This document shows positions 16,851-24,796 of a DNA stretch of 36,102 nucleotides, in pieces. How positions within the stretch are numbered: position 1 is the first letter of the stretch; the number at the start of each line of letters is the position of its first letter. Where the stretch lies: positions 1 through 36,102 of the forward strand of contig JAEYPB010000036.1 of NCBI GenBank assembly GCA_023411175.1. The letters are read 5' to 3'. The notes under the pieces were generated by a model that did no database searches, was not told the DNA's origin, and saw only the letters and a program-made list of their open reading frames with translations. The translations under genes and the position numbers were made by a program. This DNA is from Bacillota bacterium. Lineage in GTDB: Bacteria; Bacillota; Clostridia; Christensenellales; Aristaeellaceae.

Positions 16851-17231
16851 ATGAACCGCGAAGAACTCATTTCCGCCATTGAGTCGATGACCGTTCTGGA
16901 GCTCGCGGAGCTCGTCAAGGCCCTCGAAGAGAAGTTCGGCGTTTCCGCCGCCGCCCCTGTCGCCGTCGCCGCCGGCCCCGCTGCCGCCGCCGCGCCCGCT
17001 GAGGCTGCCGAAGAGAAGACCGAGTTCGACGTCATCCTGAAGGATGTCGGCGCCGAGAAGATCAAGGTCATCAAGGTCGTCCGCGAAGTCGTGCCGGGCC
17101 TGGGCCTGAAGGAAGCCAAGGATCTGGTTGACGGCGCCCCGAAGACCCTCAAGGAAGGCGTCAACAAGGAAGACGCCGAGAAGATCAAGAAGGCGTTTGC
17201 CGAAGTCGGCGCCACCATCGAGATCAAGTAA
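16851..17231 (+). CDS. rplL: 50S ribosomal protein L7/L12
   Basis: 126 residues. The N-terminal dimerisation domain (MTVLELAELVKALEEKFGVS) is followed by an Ala/Pro-rich hinge (about 40-58) and the C-terminal domain EKTEFDVILKDVGAEKIKVIK...VPGLGLKEAKDLVDGAPK, which contacts translation factors. GAGGAGG precedes the ATG. It ends in a strong terminator, so rpoB/rpoC, the common next genes, are not part of this operon here. Confidence 0.97.
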   Translation: MNREELISAIESMTVLELAELVKALEEKFGVSAAAPVAVAAGPAAAAAPAEAAEEKTEFDVILKDVGAEKIKVIKVVREVVPGLGLKEAKDLVDGAPKTLKEGVNKEDAEKIKKAFAEVGATIEIK

Positions 17232-17248
17232 TTCAGCGCATATCGTTG

Positions 17249-17278
17249 AAAAGCGCCGCCCGGTCGGGCGGCGCTTTT
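17249..17278 (+). terminator. Terminator of rplJ-rplL
   Basis: AAAAGCGCCGCCC (17249-17261) pairs with GGGCGGCGCTTTT (17266-17278) around GGTC; the T-run is part of the right arm. Confidence 0.85.
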
Positions 17279-17374
17279 GCGCGCCGATGACAGCCGGCGG
17301 ATCAATATGCAAAAAATGCCGGTGTGGCGCGCGGAGGCATTTCTTTGTGTTAACGCATTTTCACGATGCGCGGC

Positions 17375-17402
17375 TTGCGAAATTCTCAGAAATCTGTATA
17401 AT
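17375..17402 (+). promoter_or_regulatory. Promoter of the mazG-like/guaA-like genes
   Basis: TTGCGA (17375-17380), 16-nt spacer, consensus TATAAT (17397-17402). The transcript would start near 17409, about 34 nt before the ATG at 17443. Confidence 0.6.
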
Positions 17403-17442
17403 AGAAACAATCAAGCGCCTTTATGCAAGAGGGAATTTTGTG

Positions 17443-17811
17443 ATGAACGACCGGGACACCACGCTGGACATGCTCAAGCGGGAAGTGCACGCGCTCTGCC
17501 TTCGGAAGGACTGGGGCGACGACGGCGTGCAGAATCCCCAGCATGTGGCGATGGCGATGACCGTCGAAATGAGCGAGCTGCTCGAGCACTTCCAATGGTT
17601 GGACGATACGGACGTCCGCTCGCTGATGAACGGCGAGGACCCCGCGCGCGTCCAAATGATTGCCGAAGAGTTTGCCGATGTGATGATGTACGGCCTGCAA
17701 CTGACGCGCACGCTGGGCATCGACATAACGGAGGCCATCCTGCGCAAAATAGAAATTGTCAATGGCCGGCGCAACAGCCGCTGGGACCGGGAGGACGAGA
17801 AGCATGACTGA
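17443..17811 (+). CDS. MazG-like nucleotide pyrophosphohydrolase
   Basis: 122 residues, a single-domain all-alpha NTP pyrophosphohydrolase of the small MazG-like/dCTPase type. The metal-binding signature is visible: E-x-x-E in VEMSELLEHFQW, then E-x-x-D in EEFADVMMYGLQL. Such enzymes cleave (d)NTPs or modified nucleotides to monophosphate and PPi. The ATG at 17443 has GAGGG upstream and matches the start of homology; a longer frame runs back into the rplL terminator region and is rejected. The last 8 nt overlap the start of the GuaA-like gene, implying coupled translation. Substrate unknown; the pairing with an ATP-pyrophosphatase homologue suggests a shared nucleotide-related task (inference). 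Confidence 0.8.
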   Translation: MNDRDTTLDMLKREVHALCLRKDWGDDGVQNPQHVAMAMTVEMSELLEHFQWLDDTDVRSLMNGEDPARVQMIAEEFADVMMYGLQLTRTLGIDITEAILRKIEIVNGRRNSRWDREDEKHD

Positions 17812-19252
17812 CATGGTTCTGGTGCTGGACCTGGGCGACGGTCGCGGAGCGAACGTGGCCAGGCGGGTGCGCAGCGAGCAGGTGTACAGCGAAGTGCTGC
17901 CGGCGAGCGCATCCATTGAAGCGGTCCGCGAAGCTGCGCCCAAGGGCGTGCTCATCGCGGGCGACGGCGCGGAGGACATCCCGAGCCTGCCGGGCCTGAT
18001 CGAGATGGGCGTTCCGATCCTCGCGATGGGAACGGGTACGCGCCTTCTTCTGAAGGCACTGGGCGGAACCAGCGCGCCGACGGCGGTTGCAAACAGCACC
18101 GCCGAGGTGACCTTCGAGCCCTGCCGGCTTTTCGACGGGCTGGGTGAGAGCGAACGATTTTTTGAGCGACTGGATGCGCTGGAGCTGCCGGAGGGTGCCC
18201 GCGCCGTCGCCACCACCGAGGAGGGGCGCGTGGCCGCCTTTACGGTGGATGAGCGCATCTTCGGCCTGCAGTTTTACGCGGAGCAGAACGACCCGGATGG
18301 CTTTCTGATCCTCAGGAATTTTGCCCGCGGCGTCTGCAAGTGCGAACCCGTCTGGAATTTTGACCGCTTCTTTGAGGAGACCGTCCAGAGGGTGCAGCAC
18401 GAGGCGCAGGACGCTCAAGTGATCCTCGCGGTGTCCGGCGGCGTTGATTCGGTGGTTTGCGCGGTAATTATGCACAGGGCGCTGGGCGAGCAGCTCACCT
18501 GCGTGCACGTCGACACCGGCTTCATGCGAAAAGGCGATCTGGACCTGACCCGAAAGAGCCTTGAGCCCCAGGGCGTGCGCCTCAAGGTGATCGACGCCCA
18601 GGAGCGCTTCATCGAGCGGCTCAAGGGCGTAAGCGGCACCGCGCGAAAAACCGCTCTGGTGGATCGGGAGATTTTCCTCGTTCTGGAAGAGGAGGCCCGT
18701 GCCGCCGGCGCCAGCGCGCTTGGACTCGGCGTCACCTATTCGGACGAAGTGAACGGCGCCCTGTTGACGGACAGAACCCCATCCCCGGACTCGCCCTTCA
18801 AGGTACTGATCGAGCCGGTGCACCGCCTGTTTAAGGAAGAGGTGCGCCAGGTCGCCGAGCAGCTGGGGCTGCCGCCGGAGCTGATCCAGCGGCCCTCGTT
18901 CCCGACGGCAGGGCTGGCCGTGCGCATGATGGGGCCTGTGGCGCGGGAGAGGGTGGCGCTCCTCAGGGATGCCGATGCGATCTTCTGCGAGGAAATCCAA
19001 AAAGCCGGACTGGACAAGCGCATCCGCCAGTATTTCGCGGTGCTGCCCGGCGTTTCGACCCAGAATTCCACAGGACAGATGGCGCGCACCGTGGCGCTTC
19101 GGGCGATGAACGGCGCGAACCCTTTCCGCCTGTCCTACGACCTGCTGGAGCGGGTGGTGGAGCGGGTGACGGTCGAGGTAGCTGGCGTTGGGCGCGTCGT
19201 TTACGACGTGACCGGAACGCCGCCGTCGCCGGTGGAATGGGAGGAAGAGTAG
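17804..19252 (+). CDS. Divergent GMP synthase (GuaA)-like protein with inactive glutaminase domain
   Basis: 482 residues in GuaA layout: an N-terminal class I glutamine amidotransferase-like domain (about 1-178), an ATP-pyrophosphatase domain (about 186-370) and a C-terminal dimerisation domain. The PP-loop SGGVDS (211-216) is intact, with VHVDTGFMRKGD after it. The glutaminase triad is not: where GuaA has the ICYG nucleophile, this has MGTG (Gly76), and the FHPE motif reads FYAE (157-160), so Cys and His are lost. XMP-site signatures are also altered: QGTLYPD reads GVTYSD, PFPGPGL reads SFPTAGL, the GVMGDERTY region reads STQNSTGQM, and ITSKPP reads VTGTPP. It may be an ammonia-dependent or neofunctionalised paralogue; true GMP synthesis is doubtful. 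The ATG at 17804 follows GGGAGGA and overlaps the mazG-like stop. Confidence 0.85.
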   Translation: MTDMVLVLDLGDGRGANVARRVRSEQVYSEVLPASASIEAVREAAPKGVLIAGDGAEDIPSLPGLIEMGVPILAMGTGTRLLLKALGGTSAPTAVANSTAEVTFEPCRLFDGLGESERFFERLDALELPEGARAVATTEEGRVAAFTVDERIFGLQFYAEQNDPDGFLILRNFARGVCKCEPVWNFDRFFEETVQRVQHEAQDAQVILAVSGGVDSVVCAVIMHRALGEQLTCVHVDTGFMRKGDLDLTRKSLEPQGVRLKVIDAQERFIERLKGVSGTARKTALVDREIFLVLEEEARAAGASALGLGVTYSDEVNGALLTDRTPSPDSPFKVLIEPVHRLFKEEVRQVAEQLGLPPELIQRPSFPTAGLAVRMMGPVARERVALLRDADAIFCEEIQKAGLDKRIRQYFAVLPGVSTQNSTGQMARTVALRAMNGANPFRLSYDLLERVVERVTVEVAGVGRVVYDVTGTPPSPVEWEEE

Positions 19253-19357
19253 GGCCTGCGGGCACCTTTCGCAGCATTTCCCAAAGGCATGCGGTGATTG
19301 CCGCGCCCCCGGCCAACCAAAGAGGCAGAAATCTGCCAGCCCAATAATGGAGGCAGC

Positions 19358-20164
19358 ATGAAGATACGCCACGCCGATGCGGCTGAGGGAATGCCCGTCG
19401 AAAATACGTTTATCGCGCTGGACGATCTGGAATCGAAGATCGGCGAGGCCGGCGTTCAGGAGACGATGGTTCCGGCCCTGTGCCCCGAACGCCCCCACCA
19501 CATCCTGGTGCGCGCCGAGTGCGAACCGGAGGCGGAGAGCGCGCTCCTGGGCGCGGCGACGGCCCGCGCGCTGGTGGTCGCCCGGCAGAAGCCGGACATG
19601 CCCGCCCTGGTGTACGCGGAGTGCAAGCCGGGCGACAAGGCCCGCATGAACGCGCTGGAGGCGCTTGGCTACCGGGATGAGGACGGCCTCGTGCGCACGA
19701 GACGGGTCCTGAAGCGCGGGCCCATCATCCGCCCGCTCCCGGCCGGATGCACCATCGTCCGGGACTATCTGTCCGACGCGGGCGAGAGCAAGTACTTTCT
19801 AGAGCGCTACAACGCGATGTTCGGCCGCAGCCGCGACGCGGCCTGGCTCAAAGGCCTTAAGCAGATGAGCGAATTTGCGCGGCTGATCATGATCTCGCCG
19901 TCAGGGCTTGCGGGCGAGATGATCGTCTGGGAGGAGAACCGGCGCGGCGTCGTCGGCATCGCCATCACAACGCCCGCCTGGCAGCGCCGGGGCGTCGCGA
20001 GCTACCTGATGGAGCTGGCGAGGCTGTACTTCCTGGACAGGGGACTTTCCGAAGCTTATTTCGATGTCCGAACGCGCCTGACCGGGGCGCAGCGTCTGGC
20101 GGCGACGTCCGGGTTTCGCCCGGCGGAGATGCAAATGCGCTACCCGTCGATTGACGTCTATTGA
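19358..20164 (+). CDS. Tandem GNAT-fold acetyltransferase
   Basis: 268 residues. The C-terminal half is a recognisable GNAT domain: GVVGIAITTPAWQRRGVASYLMELA is the acetyl-CoA-binding beta4-alpha3 segment, and AATSGFRPAEMQMRY is the usual C-terminal end. The N-terminal half contains ECKPGDKARMNALEALGYR followed by RTRR, resembling the last part of a GNAT fold but without an acetyl-CoA loop. It is probably a degenerate first copy, as in other tandem GNAT proteins. Substrate unknown. The ATG at 19358 follows GGAGG (19349-19353); a start at 19298 lacks this. It lies 105 nt after the GuaA-like gene and 57 nt before asd, possibly in one operon. Confidence 0.75.
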   Translation: MKIRHADAAEGMPVENTFIALDDLESKIGEAGVQETMVPALCPERPHHILVRAECEPEAESALLGAATARALVVARQKPDMPALVYAECKPGDKARMNALEALGYRDEDGLVRTRRVLKRGPIIRPLPAGCTIVRDYLSDAGESKYFLERYNAMFGRSRDAAWLKGLKQMSEFARLIMISPSGLAGEMIVWEENRRGVVGIAITTPAWQRRGVASYLMELARLYFLDRGLSEAYFDVRTRLTGAQRLAATSGFRPAEMQMRYPSIDVY

Positions 20165-20221
20165 AAAGACCATAACGCGTCCGGCGCGAGCGGAATACTG
20201 TGGGATACGGGGGGAGCAAAT

Positions 20222-21301
20222 GTGAAATACCGGGTTGGCATCATCGGGGCAACAGGCATGGTCGGGCAAAGGTTCGTATCGATTCTGGCGGCGCATCCGT
20301 GGTTTGAAATCACCGTGCTGGCGGCCAGCGCGCGTTCAGCCGGACAAAAGTACATTGACGCGGTCGGCGGGCGCTGGGCGTTCGAGTGGCCGGTGCCGGA
20401 AGGCGTCCGGGAAATGATCGTTCAGGACGCCGCCGAGGTGGAGAAGGTCGCCGGACAGGCGGATTTTGTGTTCTGCGCGGTGGATATGCCCAAAGATCAG
20501 ATCCGCGAAATCGAAACCGCCTACGCGAAGGCCGAAACGCCGGTCGTCTCCAACAATTCCGCCTTCCGCATGGCGGAGGATGTACCGATGATGATCCCGG
20601 AGATCAATGCCGGGCACATGGCCGTCATCGAGGCGCAGAGGAAGCGCCTGGGCACCAGGGTGGGGTTTATAACCTGCAAGCCCAACTGCTCCATCCAGGG
20701 CTATGTGCCCGCTCTGGAGCCGCTTCGCGAGTTCGGCCTTGAAAAGGTCATGGTCGCCACGTATCAGGCGATCTCCGGCGCGGGGAAGACCTTCCGCACC
20801 TGGCCGGAGATGGTCGACAACGTGATTCCGTTCATCGGCGGCGAAGAACTGAAGAGCGAGCAGGAGCCTCTCAAGATCTGGGGCGAAATTGAAGGCGGAC
20901 GCATCGTGCCGGCGCAGAAGCCGGTCATCAGCGCCCAGTGCTACCGCGTGGCGGCCACCGACGGGCACATGGCGGCGGTTTCGGTGGGCTTCCACAAGAA
21001 GCCGACCAGGGAAGAGATCCTTGAGCGCTGGGCCTCCTACGAGGGCCTGCCGCAGAAATATAAGCTGCCCAGCGCGCCGGAGAAATTCCTCACCTATTTT
21101 GAGGAGGATAACCGCCCGCAGACCCGGCTGGACCGTGATCTCTACAACGGCATGGGGATCGCCGTCGGCAGGCTTCGGGAGGACGCGATTCTGGACTACA
21201 AGTTCGTCGGCCTCTCCCACAACACGCTGCGCGGCGCGGCGGGCGGCGCGGTTCTGACGGCGGAGCTGCTTGCCCACGAGGGCTGGATCGTGAACAAATG
21301 A
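20222..21301 (+). CDS. asd: Aspartate-semialdehyde dehydrogenase (archaeal/fungal-type subfamily)
   Basis: 359 residues. The N-terminal NADP motif is VGIIGATGMVGQRF. The active-site Cys is in TCKPNCSIQGYVPAL, TYQAISGAG follows, and DGHMAAVSVGFHKKP supplies the catalytic His region. The length and these motifs fit the longer archaeal/fungal-like branch rather than the E. coli branch. It reduces aspartyl phosphate to aspartate semialdehyde, the precursor of lysine/diaminopimelate, threonine and methionine. The start is GTG at 20222 behind GGGGGGAG. dapA, which uses its product, follows after 57 nt. Confidence 0.93.
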   Translation: MKYRVGIIGATGMVGQRFVSILAAHPWFEITVLAASARSAGQKYIDAVGGRWAFEWPVPEGVREMIVQDAAEVEKVAGQADFVFCAVDMPKDQIREIETAYAKAETPVVSNNSAFRMAEDVPMMIPEINAGHMAVIEAQRKRLGTRVGFITCKPNCSIQGYVPALEPLREFGLEKVMVATYQAISGAGKTFRTWPEMVDNVIPFIGGEELKSEQEPLKIWGEIEGGRIVPAQKPVISAQCYRVAATDGHMAAVSVGFHKKPTREEILERWASYEGLPQKYKLPSAPEKFLTYFEEDNRPQTRLDRDLYNGMGIAVGRLREDAILDYKFVGLSHNTLRGAAGGAVLTAELLAHEGWIVNK

Positions 21302-21302
21302 A

Positions 21303-21356
21303 CAAAGCCCCCCTGGTCGTTACAGAAAGCGCGTCGACCTCAAGAGGGGGGCTTTG
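21303..21356 (+). promoter_or_regulatory. Long hairpin masking the dapA ribosome-binding site
   Basis: CAAAGCCCCCCT (21303-21314) pairs with AGGGGGGCTTTG (21345-21356), 12 bp, enclosing GGTCG (21315-21319) / CGACC (21335-21339). The right arm contains the Shine-Dalgarno sequence of dapA (ATG at 21359), and the left arm begins directly at the asd stop. It could act as a translational gate or a weak terminator; no long T-run follows. Confidence 0.6.
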
Positions 21357-21358
21357 CT

Positions 21359-22285
21359 ATGAAGCCACTTTTTTCCGGCGTGGGCACGGCGCTCGTCACG
21401 CCGTTTGCCTTGGACGATACCATCGACTTTGACCTGTTCGGGCGACTGATCGACAGACAGATCGACGCCGGCATTTCGGCGCTCATCGTCTGCGGCACCA
21501 CCGGCGAACCGGCCACCATGAGCGAGGCGGAGCAGGATGCGGTCATCGGCTACGCCACCAGCCGCGCCGCCGGGCGGGCGAAGGTCATCGCAGGCGTCGG
21601 CGGCAACGACACCCGGCGGGTATGCCGCAGGGCACAGACCGCGAAAAAACTGGACGCGGACGCGATCCTCGCCGTAACGCCCTACTACAACAAAACCAGC
21701 CAGGCCGGGCTAATTGAGCATTTCACCCGGGTCGCGGACGCGGCGGAACTGCCGGTGGTGCTCTACAACGTGCCCTCGCGCACGGGGCTCAACCTCTTGC
21801 CGGAGACCGCGATGCGGCTGGCCGGACACCCGTTCATCGTGGCACTCAAGGAGGCCAACCCCGACCTTCACCAGATGACCGAGGGCGCGCGGCTCCTTGG
21901 CGGCAAGATGACGGTCTACTCCGGAAACGACGAGCACACCTTCACCGCCCTCGCACTGGGCGCCGCCGGGGTGATCTCCGTGGCGTCAAACCTGGTGCCG
22001 GAGGCGATGAAGGCGGTAACGGACGCCTTCTTCGCCGGAGACATTGATGAAAGCCGCAACCTCCAGCTTCAACTGAACCCGCTGATTGACGCGCTGTTTC
22101 TGGAGGTCAGCCCGGTGCCGGTCAAGGAGGCGCTCGCGCGCATCGGCCTTGGCAACGGGAAGACGCGCCCGCCGCTGGTGCCCATGGGCGACGCGGGCCG
22201 GGAGAAGCTCTTTGCGGAGATGGCCAACTGGTTTCACGAGGTTCCGCACACCGCCGTAAACGGCGTTTACGGGAAAAACGGTTAA
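21359..22285 (+). CDS. dapA: 4-hydroxy-tetrahydrodipicolinate synthase
   Basis: 308 residues, TIM-barrel aldolase that condenses pyruvate with aspartate semialdehyde, the first committed step to diaminopimelate and lysine. Visible motifs: GVGTALVTPF at the start, CGTTGEPATMSEAE (pyruvate/ASA binding), the catalytic Tyr in LYNVPSRTG (near 138) and the Schiff-base Lys in VALKEANPD (near 166). Product of the preceding asd gene is its substrate. Its ribosome-binding site lies in the right arm of a stable hairpin in the asd-dapA gap. Confidence 0.95.
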   Translation: MKPLFSGVGTALVTPFALDDTIDFDLFGRLIDRQIDAGISALIVCGTTGEPATMSEAEQDAVIGYATSRAAGRAKVIAGVGGNDTRRVCRRAQTAKKLDADAILAVTPYYNKTSQAGLIEHFTRVADAAELPVVLYNVPSRTGLNLLPETAMRLAGHPFIVALKEANPDLHQMTEGARLLGGKMTVYSGNDEHTFTALALGAAGVISVASNLVPEAMKAVTDAFFAGDIDESRNLQLQLNPLIDALFLEVSPVPVKEALARIGLGNGKTRPPLVPMGDAGREKLFAEMANWFHEVPHTAVNGVYGKNG

Positions 22286-22315
22286 TCGACTACATCTAGA
22301 AAAAGGGGACGGAGC

Positions 22316-23158
22316 ATGTACAAGATCGTGGAAAAACGCAGGCTCAATGACGAGGTCACGCTGATGCGCGTCGAAGCGCCCTACGCGGCGCGGCGGGCGA
22401 TGCCCGGCCAGTTCATCATGCTGCGCGTCAATGAAAGCGGCGAGCGCATTCCGCTGACCATCGCCGGGTACGACCGAGAGGCCGGTACCGTGACGGTGAT
22501 CTTCCAGAAGGTCGGCGCGACGACGCGCCTTCTCGATACGCTGGAGGAAGGGGAGAGCCTGCAGGATTTCGCGGGTCCCCTCGGCAAGCCCTCGGAGACC
22601 GAAGGCTACAAGAAGGCCGCGGTCATCGGCGGCGGTCTCGGCGTGGCCATCGCCTATCCGCAGGCGAAGGCGCTTCACGACGCGGGCGTTTCGGTCGACT
22701 TGATCGTGGGCTTTCGAAACGAGGGCCTCGTCATCCTGAAGGATGAGCTGACCGCCGCCTGCGACGATCTGACCATCATGACCGACGACGGCTCCAACGG
22801 CAACAAGGGCTTCGTCACCCAGGCACTCCAGAAGAAGCTGGAGGGCGGCGAGAAATACGACGTGGTCATCGCCATCGGCCCCCTCATGATGATGAAGGCG
22901 GTCTCGGAGATGACGCGCCCCTACGGCATCAAGACCATCGTCAGCCTCAACTCCGTCATGGTGGATGGCACGGGCATGTGCGGTGGCTGCCGCGTCATCG
23001 TCGGAGGCGAGACCAAGTTCGCCTGCGTTGACGGGCCGGATTTCGACGGCCACGCGGTGGACTTTGATTCCGCCGTCACCCGGGGACGGATGTACATGGA
23101 TCAGGAGAAGCTGGCAAAAGAGACCCATCTTTGCCGCCTTACGGGAGAGGTACGATAA
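22316..23158 (+). CDS. nfnA: NADH-dependent ferredoxin:NADP+ oxidoreductase, small subunit (NfnA/SudB type)
   Basis: 280 residues. The N-terminal FAD-binding barrel contains MPGQFIMLRV and ERIPLTIAGYD. The middle nucleotide-binding fold has AAVIGGGLGVAIAYPQAKAL. The C-terminal [2Fe-2S] site is DGTGMCGGCRV...FACVDGP, with three Cys and the preceding Asp that serves as fourth ligand in NfnA. With NfnB it forms the cytoplasmic electron-bifurcating transhydrogenase linking NADH, ferredoxin and NADPH, or in some organisms a sulfide dehydrogenase. GGGGACGGAG precedes the ATG. Its stop overlaps the nfnB start by one base. Confidence 0.9.
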   Translation: MYKIVEKRRLNDEVTLMRVEAPYAARRAMPGQFIMLRVNESGERIPLTIAGYDREAGTVTVIFQKVGATTRLLDTLEEGESLQDFAGPLGKPSETEGYKKAAVIGGGLGVAIAYPQAKALHDAGVSVDLIVGFRNEGLVILKDELTAACDDLTIMTDDGSNGNKGFVTQALQKKLEGGEKYDVVIAIGPLMMMKAVSEMTRPYGIKTIVSLNSVMVDGTGMCGGCRVIVGGETKFACVDGPDFDGHAVDFDSAVTRGRMYMDQEKLAKETHLCRLTGEVR

Positions 23159-24561
23159 TGGCAAACATGCAAAAGAACAAGACCCCCATGCCGGAGCAGG
23201 ACCCGAAGGCGCGCGGCGGCAATTTTGAAGAAGTTGCGCTGGGCTATACCGATGAAATGGCGGTTAACGAGGCCGAGCGCTGCCTGAACTGCAAGAACCG
23301 GCCCTGCGTCAACGGTTGTCCGGTGGGCGTCAAGATTCCGGAGTTCATCACCTGCGTCAAGGAAGGGGATCTGGAAAAGTCTTACGAAATCCTGAGCGGC
23401 TGCAACGCGCTGCCCGCGGTTTGCGGGCGCGTCTGTCCCCAGGAAACCCAGTGTGAACAGGTGTGCGTGCGTGGCATCAAGGGCGACCCGGTGGGCATCG
23501 GCCGCTTGGAGCGCTATGTAGCCGACTGGGCGATGGCACAGGGCAAAAAACCGCCCCGGCCCGCGCCTGACAACGGCCATAAGGTGGCGGTGGTGGGCTC
23601 CGGCCCCGCCGGCCTCTCCTGCGCCGGCGCGCTGCGCGCGCTGGGCTATGAGGTGACCATCTTCGAAGCGTTGCACACCCCCGGCGGCGTTCTGATGTAC
23701 GGCATCCCGGAATTCCGCCTGCCCAAAAAGCTGGTGCAGCAGGAGATCGACAACCTGCGCGAGATGGGCGTCAAGATCCTCACCAACGTAATCGTCGGCC
23801 GCAGCATCCTCTTGGACGAATTGATCGAACAGGAGGGCTTCGAGGCGGTGTTCGTCGGCAGCGGCGCGGGCCTTCCGCGCTTCCAGGGCATCGAGGGCGA
23901 GGCGCTGTGCGGCGTGTACTCCGCCAACGAGTTCCTGACCCGCATCAACCTGATGAAGGCCTACGACTTCCCGGCCCACGACACCCCCGTCCGGGTGGGC
24001 AGGCGCGTGGCGGTCATCGGCGGCGGCAACGTGGCCATGGATGCCGCACGCAGCGCGCTGCGCATGGGCGCGGAGGAGGTCTCCGTCGTCTACCGCCGCG
24101 GCGAAGCGGAGATGCCCGCCCGGCTTGAGGAGATCCACCACGCCAAGGAAGAGGGCATCGTCTTCCACTTCCTGACCAACCCGACCCGCATCCTCGACGA
24201 CGGCAAAGGCAACGTGGCCGGCATGGAGTGCGTACGCATGACGCTGGGTGAGCCGGATGCCTCCGGCCGCCGCCGCCCCGTCGCGGAGAAGGGCAGCGAA
24301 TTCTTGATGGATGTCGAGACGGTGGTCGTCGCAATCGGCAACAGCCCGAACCCGCTCATCATCTCCACCACCGACGGCCTCGTCGCCCAGAAGTGGGGCG
24401 GCATCGTGGTGGATGAGGACACCTGCAAAACATCGAAGGAAGCCGTCTATGCAGGCGGCGACGCCGTGACCGGCGCGGCCACCGTCATCCTGGCGATGGG
24501 GGCAGGCAAGCAGGCGGCGGCCTCGATCGACGAGTACATTCAGAACAAGTCGAAGGGCTGA
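23158..24561 (+). CDS. nfnB: NfnB / glutamate synthase small-subunit-like flavoprotein
   Basis: 467 residues. N-terminal Cys clusters CLNCKNRPCVNGCP and CGRVCPQETQCEQVC bind two [4Fe-4S] centres. An FAD motif, VVGSGPAGLSCAGAL, is near residue 143, and an NADPH motif, VIGGGNVAMDAARSALRMG, is near 290. The C-terminal GDAVTGAATVILAMGAGKQAA closes the FAD site. In NfnAB this subunit carries the bifurcating FAD. A lone protein of this family is often called GltA (glutamate synthase small subunit), but its overlap with nfnA (TAATG) makes NfnB the better call. The ATG at 23158 follows GGGAGAGG; a longer start at 23131 lies inside nfnA. Confidence 0.9.
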   Translation: MANMQKNKTPMPEQDPKARGGNFEEVALGYTDEMAVNEAERCLNCKNRPCVNGCPVGVKIPEFITCVKEGDLEKSYEILSGCNALPAVCGRVCPQETQCEQVCVRGIKGDPVGIGRLERYVADWAMAQGKKPPRPAPDNGHKVAVVGSGPAGLSCAGALRALGYEVTIFEALHTPGGVLMYGIPEFRLPKKLVQQEIDNLREMGVKILTNVIVGRSILLDELIEQEGFEAVFVGSGAGLPRFQGIEGEALCGVYSANEFLTRINLMKAYDFPAHDTPVRVGRRVAVIGGGNVAMDAARSALRMGAEEVSVVYRRGEAEMPARLEEIHHAKEEGIVFHFLTNPTRILDDGKGNVAGMECVRMTLGEPDASGRRRPVAEKGSEFLMDVETVVVAIGNSPNPLIISTTDGLVAQKWGGIVVDEDTCKTSKEAVYAGGDAVTGAATVILAMGAGKQAAASIDEYIQNKSKG

Positions 24562-24636
24562 CCGAAGGACTGCCAGGGGCAGCGGCCTTGACCCGGCGAA
24601 AGGGCTAAAACCCGCCGCCAAATCGAAATGCATGAC

Positions 24637-24668
24637 AAACCGCCCTCGCTTGATGCGGGGGCGGTTTT
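24637..24668 (+). terminator. Terminator after nfnAB
   Basis: AAACCGCCCTCGC (24637-24649) pairs with GCGGGGGCGGTTT (24655-24667), 13 bp with one G-T pair and a 5-nt loop; TTTT closes the right side. Confidence 0.8.
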
Positions 24669-24741
24669 GCTATGTGGAGGCTATCTTCCCCAAGCTGCGA
24701 AAATTGCGCCGGATGGCGTATGGCGGAAAGTTGCCGAAAGG

Positions 24742-24758
24742 CCGGCGCTCAGCGCCGG
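24742..24758. terminator. Small GC hairpin downstream of the cbiC-like gene
   Basis: CCGGCG (24742-24747) pairs with CGCCGG (24753-24758). On the minus strand it lies about 40 nt after the cbiC-like stop and is followed by CCTTTCGG, so it is at best a weak terminator. Confidence 0.3.
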
Positions 24759-24796
24759 TGTTGCCATTCGCAATGAAGGAGGCGAGGGTTTGCCGC

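Noticed and set aside
17759..19501. 580-residue open frame opposite the GuaA-like gene
   Set aside because: Antisense shadow; the plus-strand frame has the PP-loop and GuaA layout with a proper start.
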